A stretch of DNA of 64,000 nucleotides from Myxococcota bacterium (lineage in GTDB: Bacteria > Myxococcota_A > UBA9160 > UBA6930), in the NCBI GenBank assembly GCA_028277885.1, contig JANQFK010000029.1:1-64000 (forward strand), in the 5' to 3' direction. The notes under the pieces were generated by a model that was not told the DNA's origin, did not search any database, and worked only from the letters and a program-made list of their open reading frames with translations. Positions 8,467-16,781 of this stretch are shown here, one piece after another. Within the stretch, counting starts at the first letter, position 1, and each line of letters begins with the position of its first letter. The translations under genes and the position numbers were made by a program.

Positions 8467-9285
8467 TCACTTCTCCTTTCGCGGTCCCGCGCCGCCCTCG
8501 GTGCGGTTCTTCTCGAACAGGATGCGCAGCCCCTCCAGCGTGAGGAAGGGCTCGACGCGCTCGATGTGCTTCGCCTCGCCGGCGATCCGCTGGGCGAGGC
8601 CCCCGGTCGCCACCACCCGGGCCTGGGCGCCGAGCTCCTCGCGGATGCGCTCGATCATGGAGTCCACCAGGCCCGCGTAGCCGAACAGCAGCCCCGACTG
8701 GAGGGCCGCCGTGGTGGTGCGGCCGATCACCGAGCGGGGCCGGGCGATCTCCACGCGGTGCAGCATGGAGGCGCGCTCGAAGAGCGCCTCCATGGAGACG
8801 TGGATGCCGGGGAAGATCGCCCCGCCCAGGTACTCGCCCTGGTCGGAGATGCAGTCGAAGGTGGTGGCGGTGCCGAAGTCCACGGCGATGACCGGCGCCC
8901 CCATCAGCTCGAGGGCGGCCACGGAGTTCACGATGCGGTCCGCCCCGACCTCCCGGGGGTTCTCGTAGCGCACGGGCAGCCCGGTGCGCGTGCCGGGGCC
9001 CACCACCAGGGGCGCGCGCCCGAACAGCTTGGCGCAGACGCGCTCCCAGATCGGCAGCAGCGGCGGGACCACGCAGGAGAGGATCACGTTGGCGATCCCC
9101 TCGACGCGGTCGCCGGTCTGCTCGAAGAGCGCGCGCAGGGTGACGGCCACCTCGTCCGAGGTCTCCTCCCGTCGCGTCCCCACCCGCCAGTGGTGGGCCA
9201 GGGCCGGGACGCCGTCGCCGTAGTCGAAGACGCCGATCGACACGTTGGTGTTGCCGACGTCGACGGCGAGGAGGAGGTCGCTCAC
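8467..9285 (-). CDS. coaX: Type III pantothenate kinase
   Basis: 272 residues; phosphorylates pantothenate in the first step of CoA synthesis. The start is GTG at 9285, overlapping the birA stop as GTGA. The N-terminal AVDVGNTNVSIG phosphate-binding loop, GADRIVNSVAA, and VDFGTATTFD are all present, as expected of the ASKHA-fold CoaX family. The BirA-CoaX pair is a common neighbourhood in bacteria. Together with coaD and coaBC further on, the window encodes three of the CoA pathway steps. Confidence 0.95.
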   Translation of the reverse strand: MSDLLLAVDVGNTNVSIGVFDYGDGVPALAHHWRVGTRREETSDEVAVTLRALFEQTGDRVEGIANVILSCVVPPLLPIWERVCAKLFGRAPLVVGPGTRTGLPVRYENPREVGADRIVNSVAALELMGAPVIAVDFGTATTFDCISDQGEYLGGAIFPGIHVSMEALFERASMLHRVEIARPRSVIGRTTTAALQSGLLFGYAGLVDSMIERIREELGAQARVVATGGLAQRIAGEAKHIERVEPFLTLEGLRILFEKNRTEGGAGPRKEK

Positions 9286-10283
9286 GCGCCGGTCCTCCCG
9301 CTGCGCACGGTGACGTCGCCGGCCAGCACGCGGCCGACGCCGGCCGGGCCGCGCAGCAGCAGGGCCCCGTCGGCGTCGATCCCCTCCACCACGCCCTCGC
9401 GGTCCGTGCCGTCGCTCTCGCGCACCCCGACCCGGCGGCCGGTCATGCGGAAGAAGGCGTCGAAGCGCGGACGCAAGGCGTCGAGTCCCTTCTCGGCGTG
9501 GAGGTCGAGCACCGACTCGAGGGTACCGTAGAGTGAGCGGGCGAAGGCGATCCGGTCGAGGCTTCGGCCGCGGTGGGCGGCGAGACTGGTCGCGCTCCCG
9601 CGGAACTCCTCGGGGAAGGCGTCGCGGGCCACGTTCAGGTTCACGCCGATCCCCAGCACCAGCCAGGCCACCCGGGTCGCTTCGGCGGACATCTCCATCA
9701 GGATCCCCGAGCACTTGAGGCTCCCGAGGAGCACGTCGTTGGGCCACTTGATCTCCACCGCGCCGGCGTCGTCCACCGCCGCGGCGACGCTCTCCGCCAC
9801 CGCCACGGCGGCGGCCAGGATCGTCGAGGGGGCCTCGGCGGTGGAGAGGGCGGGGCGCAGCACCGCGGAGGTGTAGAGGTTCAGGTGGGGCGGGGAGAAG
9901 AAGGAGCGGCCGAGGCGCCCGCGCCCGGCCGTCTGGGACTCCGCCACCACGGTCGCGCCGTGGGGCGCGCCGGCCCGGGCCAGGTCCGCGGCCACGCGGT
10001 TCGTCGAGTCCGTGGTCTCGAGGTGGTGGATCTCCCGGGCCAGCCAGGCGGTCTCGAGCCCGGCCTGGATCTCCTCGGCGTAGAGGCGGTCCGGCGCGCC
10101 GCGCAGCCGGTAGCCGCCGCCGGGCTCGCCCTCGATCGCGTAGCCGAGGGAGCGCAGGGCCTCGACGTGCTTCCACACCTGGGCGCGGCTCACCCCGAGC
10201 GTCCGGGACAGCTCTGCACCCGAGCAGGGGCCGGCGTCGGTCCGTCGCAGCGCCGCCAGCACCCGCGCCGCCCCCTCGTTCAC
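9282..10283 (-). CDS. birA: Bifunctional biotin operon repressor / biotin-protein ligase
   Basis: 333 residues from GTG 10283 (GTGA overlap with nadC). Residues 1-62 form a winged helix-turn-helix (SGAELSRTLGVSRAQVWKHVEAL is split by the recognition helix). The ligase domain has the biotinyl-AMP loop GRGRLGR (120-126), WPND and SGILMEM, and a C-terminal SH3-like domain. It attaches biotin to carboxylase carrier proteins; the DNA-binding part suggests it also represses biotin genes, although none are in the window. Confidence 0.95.
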   Translation of the reverse strand: MNEGAARVLAALRRTDAGPCSGAELSRTLGVSRAQVWKHVEALRSLGYAIEGEPGGGYRLRGAPDRLYAEEIQAGLETAWLAREIHHLETTDSTNRVAADLARAGAPHGATVVAESQTAGRGRLGRSFFSPPHLNLYTSAVLRPALSTAEAPSTILAAAVAVAESVAAAVDDAGAVEIKWPNDVLLGSLKCSGILMEMSAEATRVAWLVLGIGVNLNVARDAFPEEFRGSATSLAAHRGRSLDRIAFARSLYGTLESVLDLHAEKGLDALRPRFDAFFRMTGRRVGVRESDGTDREGVVEGIDADGALLLRGPAGVGRVLAGDVTVRSGRTGA

Positions 10284-11158
10284 GCGCGGACCCCGGGCGG
10301 GCGGACCTCGAGGGCGACGTCGGCGTTCGGGGCGGAGTGGGTGAGGGCGCCCACCGAGACGCGGTGCACGCCGCTCTCCGCGAAGGCGCGCACGTTCTCG
10401 AGGCGCACGCCGCCCGAGGCCTCGAGCAGGGCGCGGTCGCCGAAGCGCGCCACGTAGCCGCCCAGCTCCTCGGGGGTGCGGTTGTCGAGGAGCAGGGAGC
10501 GGGCGCCGGCGTCGAGGGCGGCCTCGGCGTCCTCCTCGCTCTCCACCTCGACCTGGATCCAGAGGTGGGCGGGCGCGCCGGCCCGGGCGGCCTTCACGGC
10601 GGCGGCGACGCCGCCGGCGGCCGCGATGTGGTTGTCCTTGATCAGGATGGCGTCGTGGAGACCCGCCCGGTGGTTGCGGCCGCCCCCCACCGCCACGGCG
10701 TACTTGTCGAGCACCCGCCAGCCGGGCAGGGTCTTGCGGGTGTCCACGATCTCGCAGCCGGTGCCGGCCACGGCCTCGACGAAGCGGCGGGTGAGGGTCG
10801 CGACGCCGCACAGCCGCCCCAGGAAGTTGAGCGCGGTTCGCTCGGCGGCCAGCACCGTCCGGGCGCGGCCGTCCACCCAGGCGAGCACCTCGCCGGCCCG
10901 GGCCCGGTCGCCGTCGCGACGGGTGGCCTGGAAGCCCACCGGAGGGCCGGGAGCGCCGGCCGCCGCGAAGGCCGCGGCCGCGATCTCGAGCCCGCAGACC
11001 ACCAGCTCCTGGCGAGCCTCGACGGCGGCCTCGAGGCCGAGGTCCGCAGGCAGGGTGAAGTTGCTGGTGACGTCGCCGCTACCCAGGTCTTCGGCGAGGG
11101 CGCGCTCCACCAGGGGGCGCCACGCCGAGGCCGGAGGCAGCGCGCAGGGAACCACCAC
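10280..11158 (-). CDS. nadC: Nicotinate-nucleotide pyrophosphorylase (quinolinate phosphoribosyltransferase)
   Basis: 292 residues; converts quinolinate and PRPP to nicotinate mononucleotide in NAD synthesis. The family signatures AERTALNFLGRLCGVAT, DTRKTLPGWR and VGGGRNHRAGL, then LIKDNHI, hold the substrate-binding Arg, Lys and His residues. The C-terminal SGGVRLENVRAFAESGVHRVSVGALT is typical. First gene of the run that continues through birA and coaX. The 119-base gap upstream is rich in G/C hairpins; no clear promoter was found in it. Confidence 0.96.
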   Translation of the reverse strand: MVVPCALPPASAWRPLVERALAEDLGSGDVTSNFTLPADLGLEAAVEARQELVVCGLEIAAAAFAAAGAPGPPVGFQATRRDGDRARAGEVLAWVDGRARTVLAAERTALNFLGRLCGVATLTRRFVEAVAGTGCEIVDTRKTLPGWRVLDKYAVAVGGGRNHRAGLHDAILIKDNHIAAAGGVAAAVKAARAGAPAHLWIQVEVESEEDAEAALDAGARSLLLDNRTPEELGGYVARFGDRALLEASGGVRLENVRAFAESGVHRVSVGALTHSAPNADVALEVRPPGVRA

Positions 11159-11277
11159 GGCGGGATCTTACACCACGCCCGGGGGTGGCCCGGGGTCGCC
11201 CCGCCGGGCGCCGGGCGGACCTCGGGCCGCTGGGGTCCGGCCGCTGTGGGGTGGGGCGGGCCGCGGGGCCCGGTCGG

Positions 11278-12789
11278 CTACTCGTCGCCCTTGAGGCGGC
11301 GGATCTCCTCCTGGACGAGGGTCTCCGCCATCTGCGGCACGACCTCCCAGGCGACCTTCTCGATGCGCTCCACGGCGTCCTTCACGAGGGTCTCGGTGAT
11401 CCTTCCGAAGGCCTCCCAGGCCACCTTCTCGACGCGGGCGCGGATCTCCTCGCGCATGGCCTCGGAGAGCTCGCCGGCTCCGACCGCCGCGGGCTCGGGC
11501 CTCGCGAGGGGCTCGACGCTCTCCGCCGGCTCCGGCTGCACGCCGGCCGCCGGCTGGGCCTGCACGTTGGCCGCCGGCGGGGCCGGCTCGGCAATGGACT
11601 CGGCCATCGGCTCCTCCGTGGGCTCCTCGATGGGCTCGCCCATCGGCCCCGCCATCGCCTCGGGCAGGGCCTCCACGGCCGCGGCCTCGGGCAGGGGCGG
11701 CGGCTCCGCGGCGGCCATCGGCAGCGGCGGGGCCGGCTGGGCCTCGACGATCGGGGCCGCCTCCGGGATCGGGGGCGGCACGGCGGCCTCGGGAGCCGCG
11801 ATGGGCTCGCTCACCATCACCGCCTCGTCGCTCGCGGGCGGCTCCGGGTCCGGCGCCGCCAGGACGGGGCCGAGGTCGGTGGAGGAGACGTCGTAGTTGC
11901 GGCCGCCCTCGGGGTCGAGGGTGGCGTGGGCGACCGGCGCCGGGGTCGGGGTCGGCACCTCGTCGAGGGCGTCGAACACGGGCTCGGCGGTGGGCTCGTC
12001 GTCGAGGTCGCCGGCCGCGAAGCTCTGGACGGTCTGGGCCGAGGAGCTGCCTCCGGGGCCGCTGGAGACCAGGTCGGTGCCGGCGGGCAGGATCACGGTC
12101 TCGTCGCCCGCGGCGTCGGCGCCGTTCGGGCCGGGCCCGGCCGGCACGTCGAGCTCGTCGCCGAGCTCCGGGGTGGTGTCGAAGCGGAACGACTGGCCGC
12201 CGGTGTCGCCCAGGCCGAGATCGTCGTCGGCCGCAGGCCCCGCGGTCTCGGCCGGGGAGGGCGTCGTCGCCTGGACGGGCTCGGGCTGGGGCGTGCCCGG
12301 CTCGGTCGCCTCGTCGTCGAAGAAGTCGTAGCTCTCCGCCGGGGCCGGGGCGGCCTCGGGAAGACCCATGGAGTCGCCGGGCGCCGGGGTCTCGGCAGCG
12401 GGCGCGGCGGCCGCGGGCGCCGAGCGCGCCAGCAGCGCGTTCACCTGGTCGACCAGGGCCTGGGCCTCGAAGGGCTTGGTGATGTGCCCGTCGGCTCCCA
12501 CGCGCTGGGCGCGGTCCTCGTCGAAGGCCTCGAAGGTGCCGGTCAGCAGCAGGACGGGCACGCCCTTCAGGTTCGGGTCGCCCTTGATGGCCTCGCAGAC
12601 CTCGTAGCCGTTCCTGCCCGGCATCACGACGTCGGCCAGCACCACGTCCGGCCGGACCTCCTGGGCCCGGGCGACGGCGTCGTCCCCGTTGTCCACCGTG
12701 AGGAGCACGATGTCCTCGTTGGCGAAGCTGATGCCGACGACCTTCTGGATGGTGACGCTGTCGTCGGCGAGAAGCAGAGTCTTGGGCAT
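11278..12789 (-). CDS. Response regulator receiver with long acidic tail and C-terminal amphipathic repeat
   Basis: 503 residues from ATG 12789, which follows a GGGAGGGG site; the upstream ATG at 12921 would add an unlikely tail. Residues 1-120 are a receiver domain (LLLADDSVTIQKVV, phosphoacceptor Asp in VVLADVVMPG, TKPF). A ~300-residue Pro/Ala/Glu-rich low-complexity stretch follows. The last 70 residues contain a duplicated unit around VEKVAWE (VEKVAWEAFGRI and IEKVAWEVVPQM), ending EEIRRLKGDE. This arrangement is familiar in deltaproteobacterial regulators near gliding and pilus genes, but the role is not settled. It is likely cytosolic with output by protein contact. Confidence 0.85.
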   Translation of the reverse strand: MPKTLLLADDSVTIQKVVGISFANEDIVLLTVDNGDDAVARAQEVRPDVVLADVVMPGRNGYEVCEAIKGDPNLKGVPVLLLTGTFEAFDEDRAQRVGADGHITKPFEAQALVDQVNALLARSAPAAAAPAAETPAPGDSMGLPEAAPAPAESYDFFDDEATEPGTPQPEPVQATTPSPAETAGPAADDDLGLGDTGGQSFRFDTTPELGDELDVPAGPGPNGADAAGDETVILPAGTDLVSSGPGGSSSAQTVQSFAAGDLDDEPTAEPVFDALDEVPTPTPAPVAHATLDPEGGRNYDVSSTDLGPVLAAPDPEPPASDEAVMVSEPIAAPEAAVPPPIPEAAPIVEAQPAPPLPMAAAEPPPLPEAAAVEALPEAMAGPMGEPIEEPTEEPMAESIAEPAPPAANVQAQPAAGVQPEPAESVEPLARPEPAAVGAGELSEAMREEIRARVEKVAWEAFGRITETLVKDAVERIEKVAWEVVPQMAETLVQEEIRRLKGDE

Positions 12790-12939
12790 GGCCCCCTCCC
12801 GGGAACGGAAACGAGGAACGGAAACGATCGACCCCAACGGCACGAGCGGATCGGCGGAGGCGAGGGGAGGCGGTCCGCCCACCTCGTCCGGCGACTCGAC
12901 GCCCGTCGTATCGACCCCCACCTCCCGCAGATTGAATGC

Positions 12940-12969
12940 TTTTTAGGGTCGTGGGAGCCCGCCGGTCAA
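12940..12969 (-). promoter_or_regulatory. Candidate sigma70 promoter for the receiver gene
   Basis: TTGACC (12969-12964), an 18-base spacer and TAAAAA (12945-12940) on the minus strand, the only AT-rich patch in the 267-base divergent gap. Transcription would start near 12933, about 145 bases before the ATG. The -10 match is 4 of 6. Confidence 0.4.
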
Positions 12970-13056
12970 GCGTGCGCCCAGGGGCACCGATACGCCTCGG
13001 GAAGACCCGGCGCCACCCCATCGGGGGGTGTCGTCCGGCTCGTCACGGGGACCGGG

Positions 13057-13782
13057 ATGATCCTCCGCGCCGCCGCCTCGTCGGACGTGGGCCTGCGCCG
13101 CAAGGCCAACGAGGACCGCTACGCCCTCTCCCCGGACCTGGGTCTCTACCTCGTGGCCGACGGCATGGGGGGGCACAGCGCGGGCCAGGTGGCCAGCCGG
13201 CTCGCCGCCGAGACGGCCCTGGAGGCGGTCCAGGCCCTGGCGGGCACCTCCTCGAGCCTCGCCGAGAAGCTCCGCTACTCCGTGGCTGCCGCCAACCGCG
13301 CCATCTACACCCGCTCCGCCGAGGACCCGGAGCTGAACGGCATGGGGACCACCCTGGTGGCGATCCTGGCCGGCGGCGGCCGCGCCGCACTGGCCCACGT
13401 GGGCGACTCCCGGGCCTACCTGCTGCGCGGCGGCGGGATCCGCCGGCTCACCGACGACCACTCCATCGTGGGCGAGCTGCTGCGGCGCCAGGAGATCAGC
13501 GAGGAGGACGCCCGCGAGCACCCCCACCGCCACGTCCTCACCCGCGCCCTCGGCGTGCGCCGCTCCGTGGAGCCCGACCTGGTCGAGCTCACCCCCGCCC
13601 CCAGCGACGTCTTCGTGCTCTGCTCCGACGGCCTCACCAACCACGTCGAGGACGACGAGATCGCCAAGACCGTCCGCGACAACCCCGACCTCCAGGAGGC
13701 CGCCGAGCGCCTCGTCGACTTCGCCAACGGCCGAGGCGGCGACGACAACACCACCGTCCTCCTCCTCCGCTGCGAAACCTAG
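13057..13782 (+). CDS. PP2C-family protein serine/threonine phosphatase
   Basis: 241 residues. Contains the metal-binding motifs of bacterial PP2C (Stp/PrpC type): SDVGLRRKANEDR, VADGMGGHSAG, GTTLVAIL, HVGDSRAYLLR, SDGLTNHVED and GDDNTTVLLL. No membrane segment or extra domain, so it is a compact cytosolic enzyme of usual size. It acts on phospho-Ser/Thr proteins, normally opposite a Hanks-type kinase; no such kinase is in the window. ATG 13057 is preceded only by a weak GGGGACCGGG. Confidence 0.95.
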   Translation: MILRAAASSDVGLRRKANEDRYALSPDLGLYLVADGMGGHSAGQVASRLAAETALEAVQALAGTSSSLAEKLRYSVAAANRAIYTRSAEDPELNGMGTTLVAILAGGGRAALAHVGDSRAYLLRGGGIRRLTDDHSIVGELLRRQEISEEDAREHPHRHVLTRALGVRRSVEPDLVELTPAPSDVFVLCSDGLTNHVEDDEIAKTVRDNPDLQEAAERLVDFANGRGGDDNTTVLLLRCET

Positions 13783-13808
13783 CCCCGCCCCGCAGCCTTC
13801 GGCCCGAA

Positions 13809-13966
13809 GCCACGAGAAGAAGAGCTCCCGCGACGGGCCGCGCGGCCGAGCGCGCCGAAGGCGCGCGATCGCTCCACGTGGGAGTCATCTCGAAACGCAA
13901 GCCCGCCGCCGGCGGGCGCGCAGCGCGGCCCGCCTTCGGCGGGCTGCGCGAAGTCCAGAAGGCCCT
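13809..13966 (+). repeat. Convergent-gap repeat, copy B
   Basis: Runs from GCCACGAGAAGAAGAG to CGCGAAGTCCAGAAGG between the facing stops of the PP2C gene and fliA. It shares GCCACGAG, GGGCCGCGC, GGCCGAGCG, GCCCGCCGCCGGCGGGCGCG and CGCGAAGTCCAGAAG, in the same order, with copy C at 20368. A hairpin GCCCGCC-TTC-GGCGGGC lies at 13928-13944, matched in copy A. Likely a bidirectional terminator or REP-type element. Confidence 0.75.
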
Positions 13967-13985
13967 GAACCCCCGGACGCGAACC

Positions 13986-14792
13986 TCAGCGATCCAGAAC
14001 GCTCTTGAGCTTGGACCTCAACCGAAGCACCGACTTCGTGTGGATCTGGCACACCCGGGACTCGGTGATCCCGAGGATGTTGCCGATCTCCTTCATGTTG
14101 AGGTCCTCGTAGTAGTAGAGCGAGATGACCAGGCGCTCCTTCTCGGGGAGCGTCCCGATGGTGTCGGCGATGACCTGCTTCATCTCGTGGAGCTTGAAGG
14201 CGGAGAAGGGGTTCTCCGAGTTCACGTCCTCGACGATGTCGGCGAAGCTGCCGGTGCGGTCGCCGTCCTGGCCGCTGCCGCGGATCTCCTCGAGGTTCAC
14301 CAGGGAGATGCCGCGCACCTGGTTGAGGAGCTCGTGGAACTTGTCGATCTGGAGGCCCAGGGAGTCGGCGACCTCCTCCTCGCTGGCCGAGCGGCCCAGG
14401 CGCTGCTCCACCTCGCCGTAGGCGCGCTCCAGGCGGCGGCTCTTCTGGCGGACGCTGCGCGGCACCCAGTCGAGGGAGCGGAGCTGGTCGAGGATCGCGC
14501 CCTTGATCCGGAACTCCGCGTAGGTCTTGAACTTGCAGTTCTTCTCGGGGTCGTACTTCTCGATCGCGTCCATCAGCCCGATCACGCCGGTGTTGTGGAG
14601 GTCGTCGAGGTCGATGTGCGAGGGCAGCCGCACCGCGATCCGGTTGACGATGTATCGGATCAGCGGGGTGTGTTCGAGGACGATCTGCTCTTTCAGGTTC
14701 GAGGGAATCTCTCCGGTCTTCTCCTTGGCCTGTCGGAGCTGCGTCTCCATGGATTCCGGTTCCTCCGCCGTGACGTCCGCGTCGCGTGCCAT
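13986..14792 (-). CDS. fliA: Sigma-28 / FliA-type RNA polymerase sigma factor
   Basis: 268 residues. Sigma region 2 (LIRYIVNRIAVRLP, IDLDDLHNTGVIGLMDAIEKYD, FKTYAEFRIKGAILDQLR, DWVPRS), region 3 and region 4 (LPEKERLVISLYYYEDLNMKEIG, ITESRVCQIHTKSVLRLR) are complete and match FliA. FliA recognises TAAA-N15-GCCGATAA promoters. No flagellar gene is in the window, so it may control pili or other surface genes; a matching site precedes pilB. A sigma54-like site lies upstream (14862-14877). A first-codon ATG at 14792 follows GAGAGCC. Confidence 0.92.
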   Translation of the reverse strand: MARDADVTAEEPESMETQLRQAKEKTGEIPSNLKEQIVLEHTPLIRYIVNRIAVRLPSHIDLDDLHNTGVIGLMDAIEKYDPEKNCKFKTYAEFRIKGAILDQLRSLDWVPRSVRQKSRRLERAYGEVEQRLGRSASEEEVADSLGLQIDKFHELLNQVRGISLVNLEEIRGSGQDGDRTGSFADIVEDVNSENPFSAFKLHEMKQVIADTIGTLPEKERLVISLYYYEDLNMKEIGNILGITESRVCQIHTKSVLRLRSKLKSVLDR

Positions 14793-15178
14793 TCGGCTCT
14801 CGGTGATTGCGCGCTGGCGACGGCGGCCTGCCTCCACCCTGCGCGTCGGGTGCCGGTCGAAGCACGCGCTGTGCCAACGCCGCGCAGAAACCTGCGGAGG
14901 CCGGCACGCCGGTGCGCAGGCCGCGCGCAACCGGTCCCCGGGCGGCGCCCGAAGTCGCCGGAATCGGTGGGCTTTCGGAGGCGCGGCGAAGGGGATGGAG
15001 GGGCCTTCCCGGGCCCGGTCGGCCTGCCGCCCGCGGCGGCACGGCGGCTCGGCGACCCGCGAAAGCGTCAGGCTTCCGACGCGAATCCGATGGGTGGAGT
15101 TACGGACCCGACACCGGTCCGTCGCAGGGCGGGGCGGGGCGGACGGGCCGGGGCCCGGGCGAGCGCCGGACCGGCGGC
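14793..15178. other. 386-base gap between fliA and the NtrC-type gene
   Basis: No credible gene on either strand. It holds the candidate sigma54 site near 14870. Only scattered short G/C inverted repeats were seen otherwise; no recognisable RNA gene. Confidence 0.5.
14862..14877 (-). promoter_or_regulatory. Candidate sigma54 (-24/-12) promoter for fliA
   Basis: On the minus strand TTGGCACAGCGCGTGC, with GG and GC separated by exactly 10 bases; against TGGCAC-N5-TTGC only one core base differs (GTGC for TTGC). Predicted start near 14850, giving a leader of about 58 bases to fliA. The GC-rich background raises the chance of a false hit. Confidence 0.4.
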
Positions 15179-16675
15179 TCAGTCCTCCCGCGGCTCGAGC
15201 TTCTTCTTCTTGATCTTCTCGAGCAGGGTGGTGCGGTTCAGTCCCAGGAGCTGGGCGGCCCGGTTCTTGTTCCAGTGGGTCTGCTCCAGGGCCTGGAGGA
15301 TCAGGTCGGTCTCGAAGCGGTCCACGACCTCGTTGAAGGGCAGGCCGGTCCCGGGCACCCGGGGCGCCCGGGCGAAGGGGGTGGCGGGCCCCTCGCGCAG
15401 GTTCGGCGGCAGGTCCTCCAGGCGGATCTCCCCCTCGCCGCGCAGGATCACCAGGCGCTCCATCAGGTTCTCGAGCTCCCGGACGTTCCCCGGCCAGTCG
15501 TGGTCGCAGAGCCGGTCCAGGGCCTCGGGCGCGATCCCGTCCACGGCCTTGTCCTTCTCCGCCGCGATGCGCTCGATGAAGTGCTGGGCCAGCAGCGGGA
15601 TGTCCTCGCGCCGGTCGCGCAGGGGCGGCACCTCGATGGGGATGACGTTGAGCCGGTAGTAGAGGTCCTCCCGGAAGCGCTTCTCCTTGATGGACTCCTC
15701 GAGGTCCTGGTTGGTGGCGGCGACCACCCGCACGTCCACCTCGACGGTCTTCGAGGACCCCACGGGCTCGAAGGTGCGCTCCTGGAGCACCCGCAGCAGC
15801 TTCACCTGGAGGTTGGGGCTCATGTCCCCGATCTCGTCGAGGAACAGGGTCCCGCCGTCGGCCACGGCGAAGCGTCCCTCGCGGTGGGCCACGGCGTTGG
15901 TGAAGGCGCCCTTGACGTGGCCGAAGAGCTCGGACTCGAGCAGCTCCTCGGGGATGGCGCCGCAGTTCACCGTCACCAGCATGCGCTCCGAGCGGCGGCT
16001 GTTGAAGTGCAGGGCCCGGGCGATCAGCTCCTTGCCGGTGCCGCTCTCGCCGGTCACCAGCACCGTGCTCTCCGAGTCCGCGACCTTCTCGACCACCTCG
16101 AGGGCGTGGCGCAGGGCCGGGCTCGAGCCCACGATGCTCTCGAAGCCGTAGCGCGAGCGGAGCTGCTTCTGGAGCAGCCGGATCTCGCCCTTCATGCGGC
16201 CATGCTCGATCGCCTGGTCGACCAGGCGGCGCACCACGTCGAGGTTCGACTGCTCGAAGGGCTTCTCGAGGTACCAGTAGGCGCCCGCCCGCAGCGCCTC
16301 CACGGACTTCTCGGCGCTGCCGTAGCCCGTGATCACGATGCAGGGCAGGTCGGCCTGGATCTCGCGGATCTGGCGGATCAGCTCGAGGCCGTGGATGCCG
16401 GGCATGCGCACGTCGCACAGCACCAGGTCCAGGGGCTCGGAGGTGGCGACGGCCAGCGCCTCGCTGGCGTCCCGCGCGGCGGACACCCGGTGGCCCGCAC
16501 GCCCCAGGATCCGCTCGAGGGCACGCCGGTAGAACTCCTCGTCGTCGATGACGAGTACGTGGGACGGCGGCAGGGTGGGGTCCTCCGGTTCCGGAGGGGG
16601 GCGCGCTGCACTGTAACGGGGAACGCGGCGTCGCGCCCTCCGGATTTCCACGTGCGTTTGGCAAGTGGGTCTCAC
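15179..16675 (-). CDS. NtrC-family sigma54-dependent response regulator (GAFTNA variant)
   Basis: Receiver (HVLVIDDEEFYRR; Asp in LVLCDVRMPG), AAA+ core ([24 protein letters not shown]), and Fis-type helix-turn-helix (NKNRAAQLLGLNRTTLLEKI). The sigma54-contact loop reads GAFTNA, not GAFTGA, so contact with sigma54 may be altered. The outermost ATG is 16675 (498 aa) and a GTG is at 16651. But a textbook GGAGGA at 16586-16581 sits 7 bases before CTG 16573, which would give a family-typical 464-residue protein starting LPPSHVLVIDD. Divergent from a second NtrC-type gene. Confidence 0.88.
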   Translation of the reverse strand: MRPTCQTHVEIRRARRRVPRYSAARPPPEPEDPTLPPSHVLVIDDEEFYRRALERILGRAGHRVSAARDASEALAVATSEPLDLVLCDVRMPGIHGLELIRQIREIQADLPCIVITGYGSAEKSVEALRAGAYWYLEKPFEQSNLDVVRRLVDQAIEHGRMKGEIRLLQKQLRSRYGFESIVGSSPALRHALEVVEKVADSESTVLVTGESGTGKELIARALHFNSRRSERMLVTVNCGAIPEELLESELFGHVKGAFTNAVAHREGRFAVADGGTLFLDEIGDMSPNLQVKLLRVLQERTFEPVGSSKTVEVDVRVVAATNQDLEESIKEKRFREDLYYRLNVIPIEVPPLRDRREDIPLLAQHFIERIAAEKDKAVDGIAPEALDRLCDHDWPGNVRELENLMERLVILRGEGEIRLEDLPPNLREGPATPFARAPRVPGTGLPFNEVVDRFETDLILQALEQTHWNKNRAAQLLGLNRTTLLEKIKKKKLEPRED

Positions 16676-16781
16676 TGGAGACCGGCGCTACGCGCGAGGG
16701 GTCCCGCCGCGCCGGGGGGATCCCGCCACGGAGGGGAGAGCGCTGCTCAAGGGGCTCGGTGACGGGGCCGATGCTCTGGGC

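Noticed and set aside
1747-10811. Long alternative frames overlapping the nadC-to-GAF run
   Set aside because: Arg/Pro/Gly/Ala-rich products without domains, in frames shifted from genes with clear motifs.
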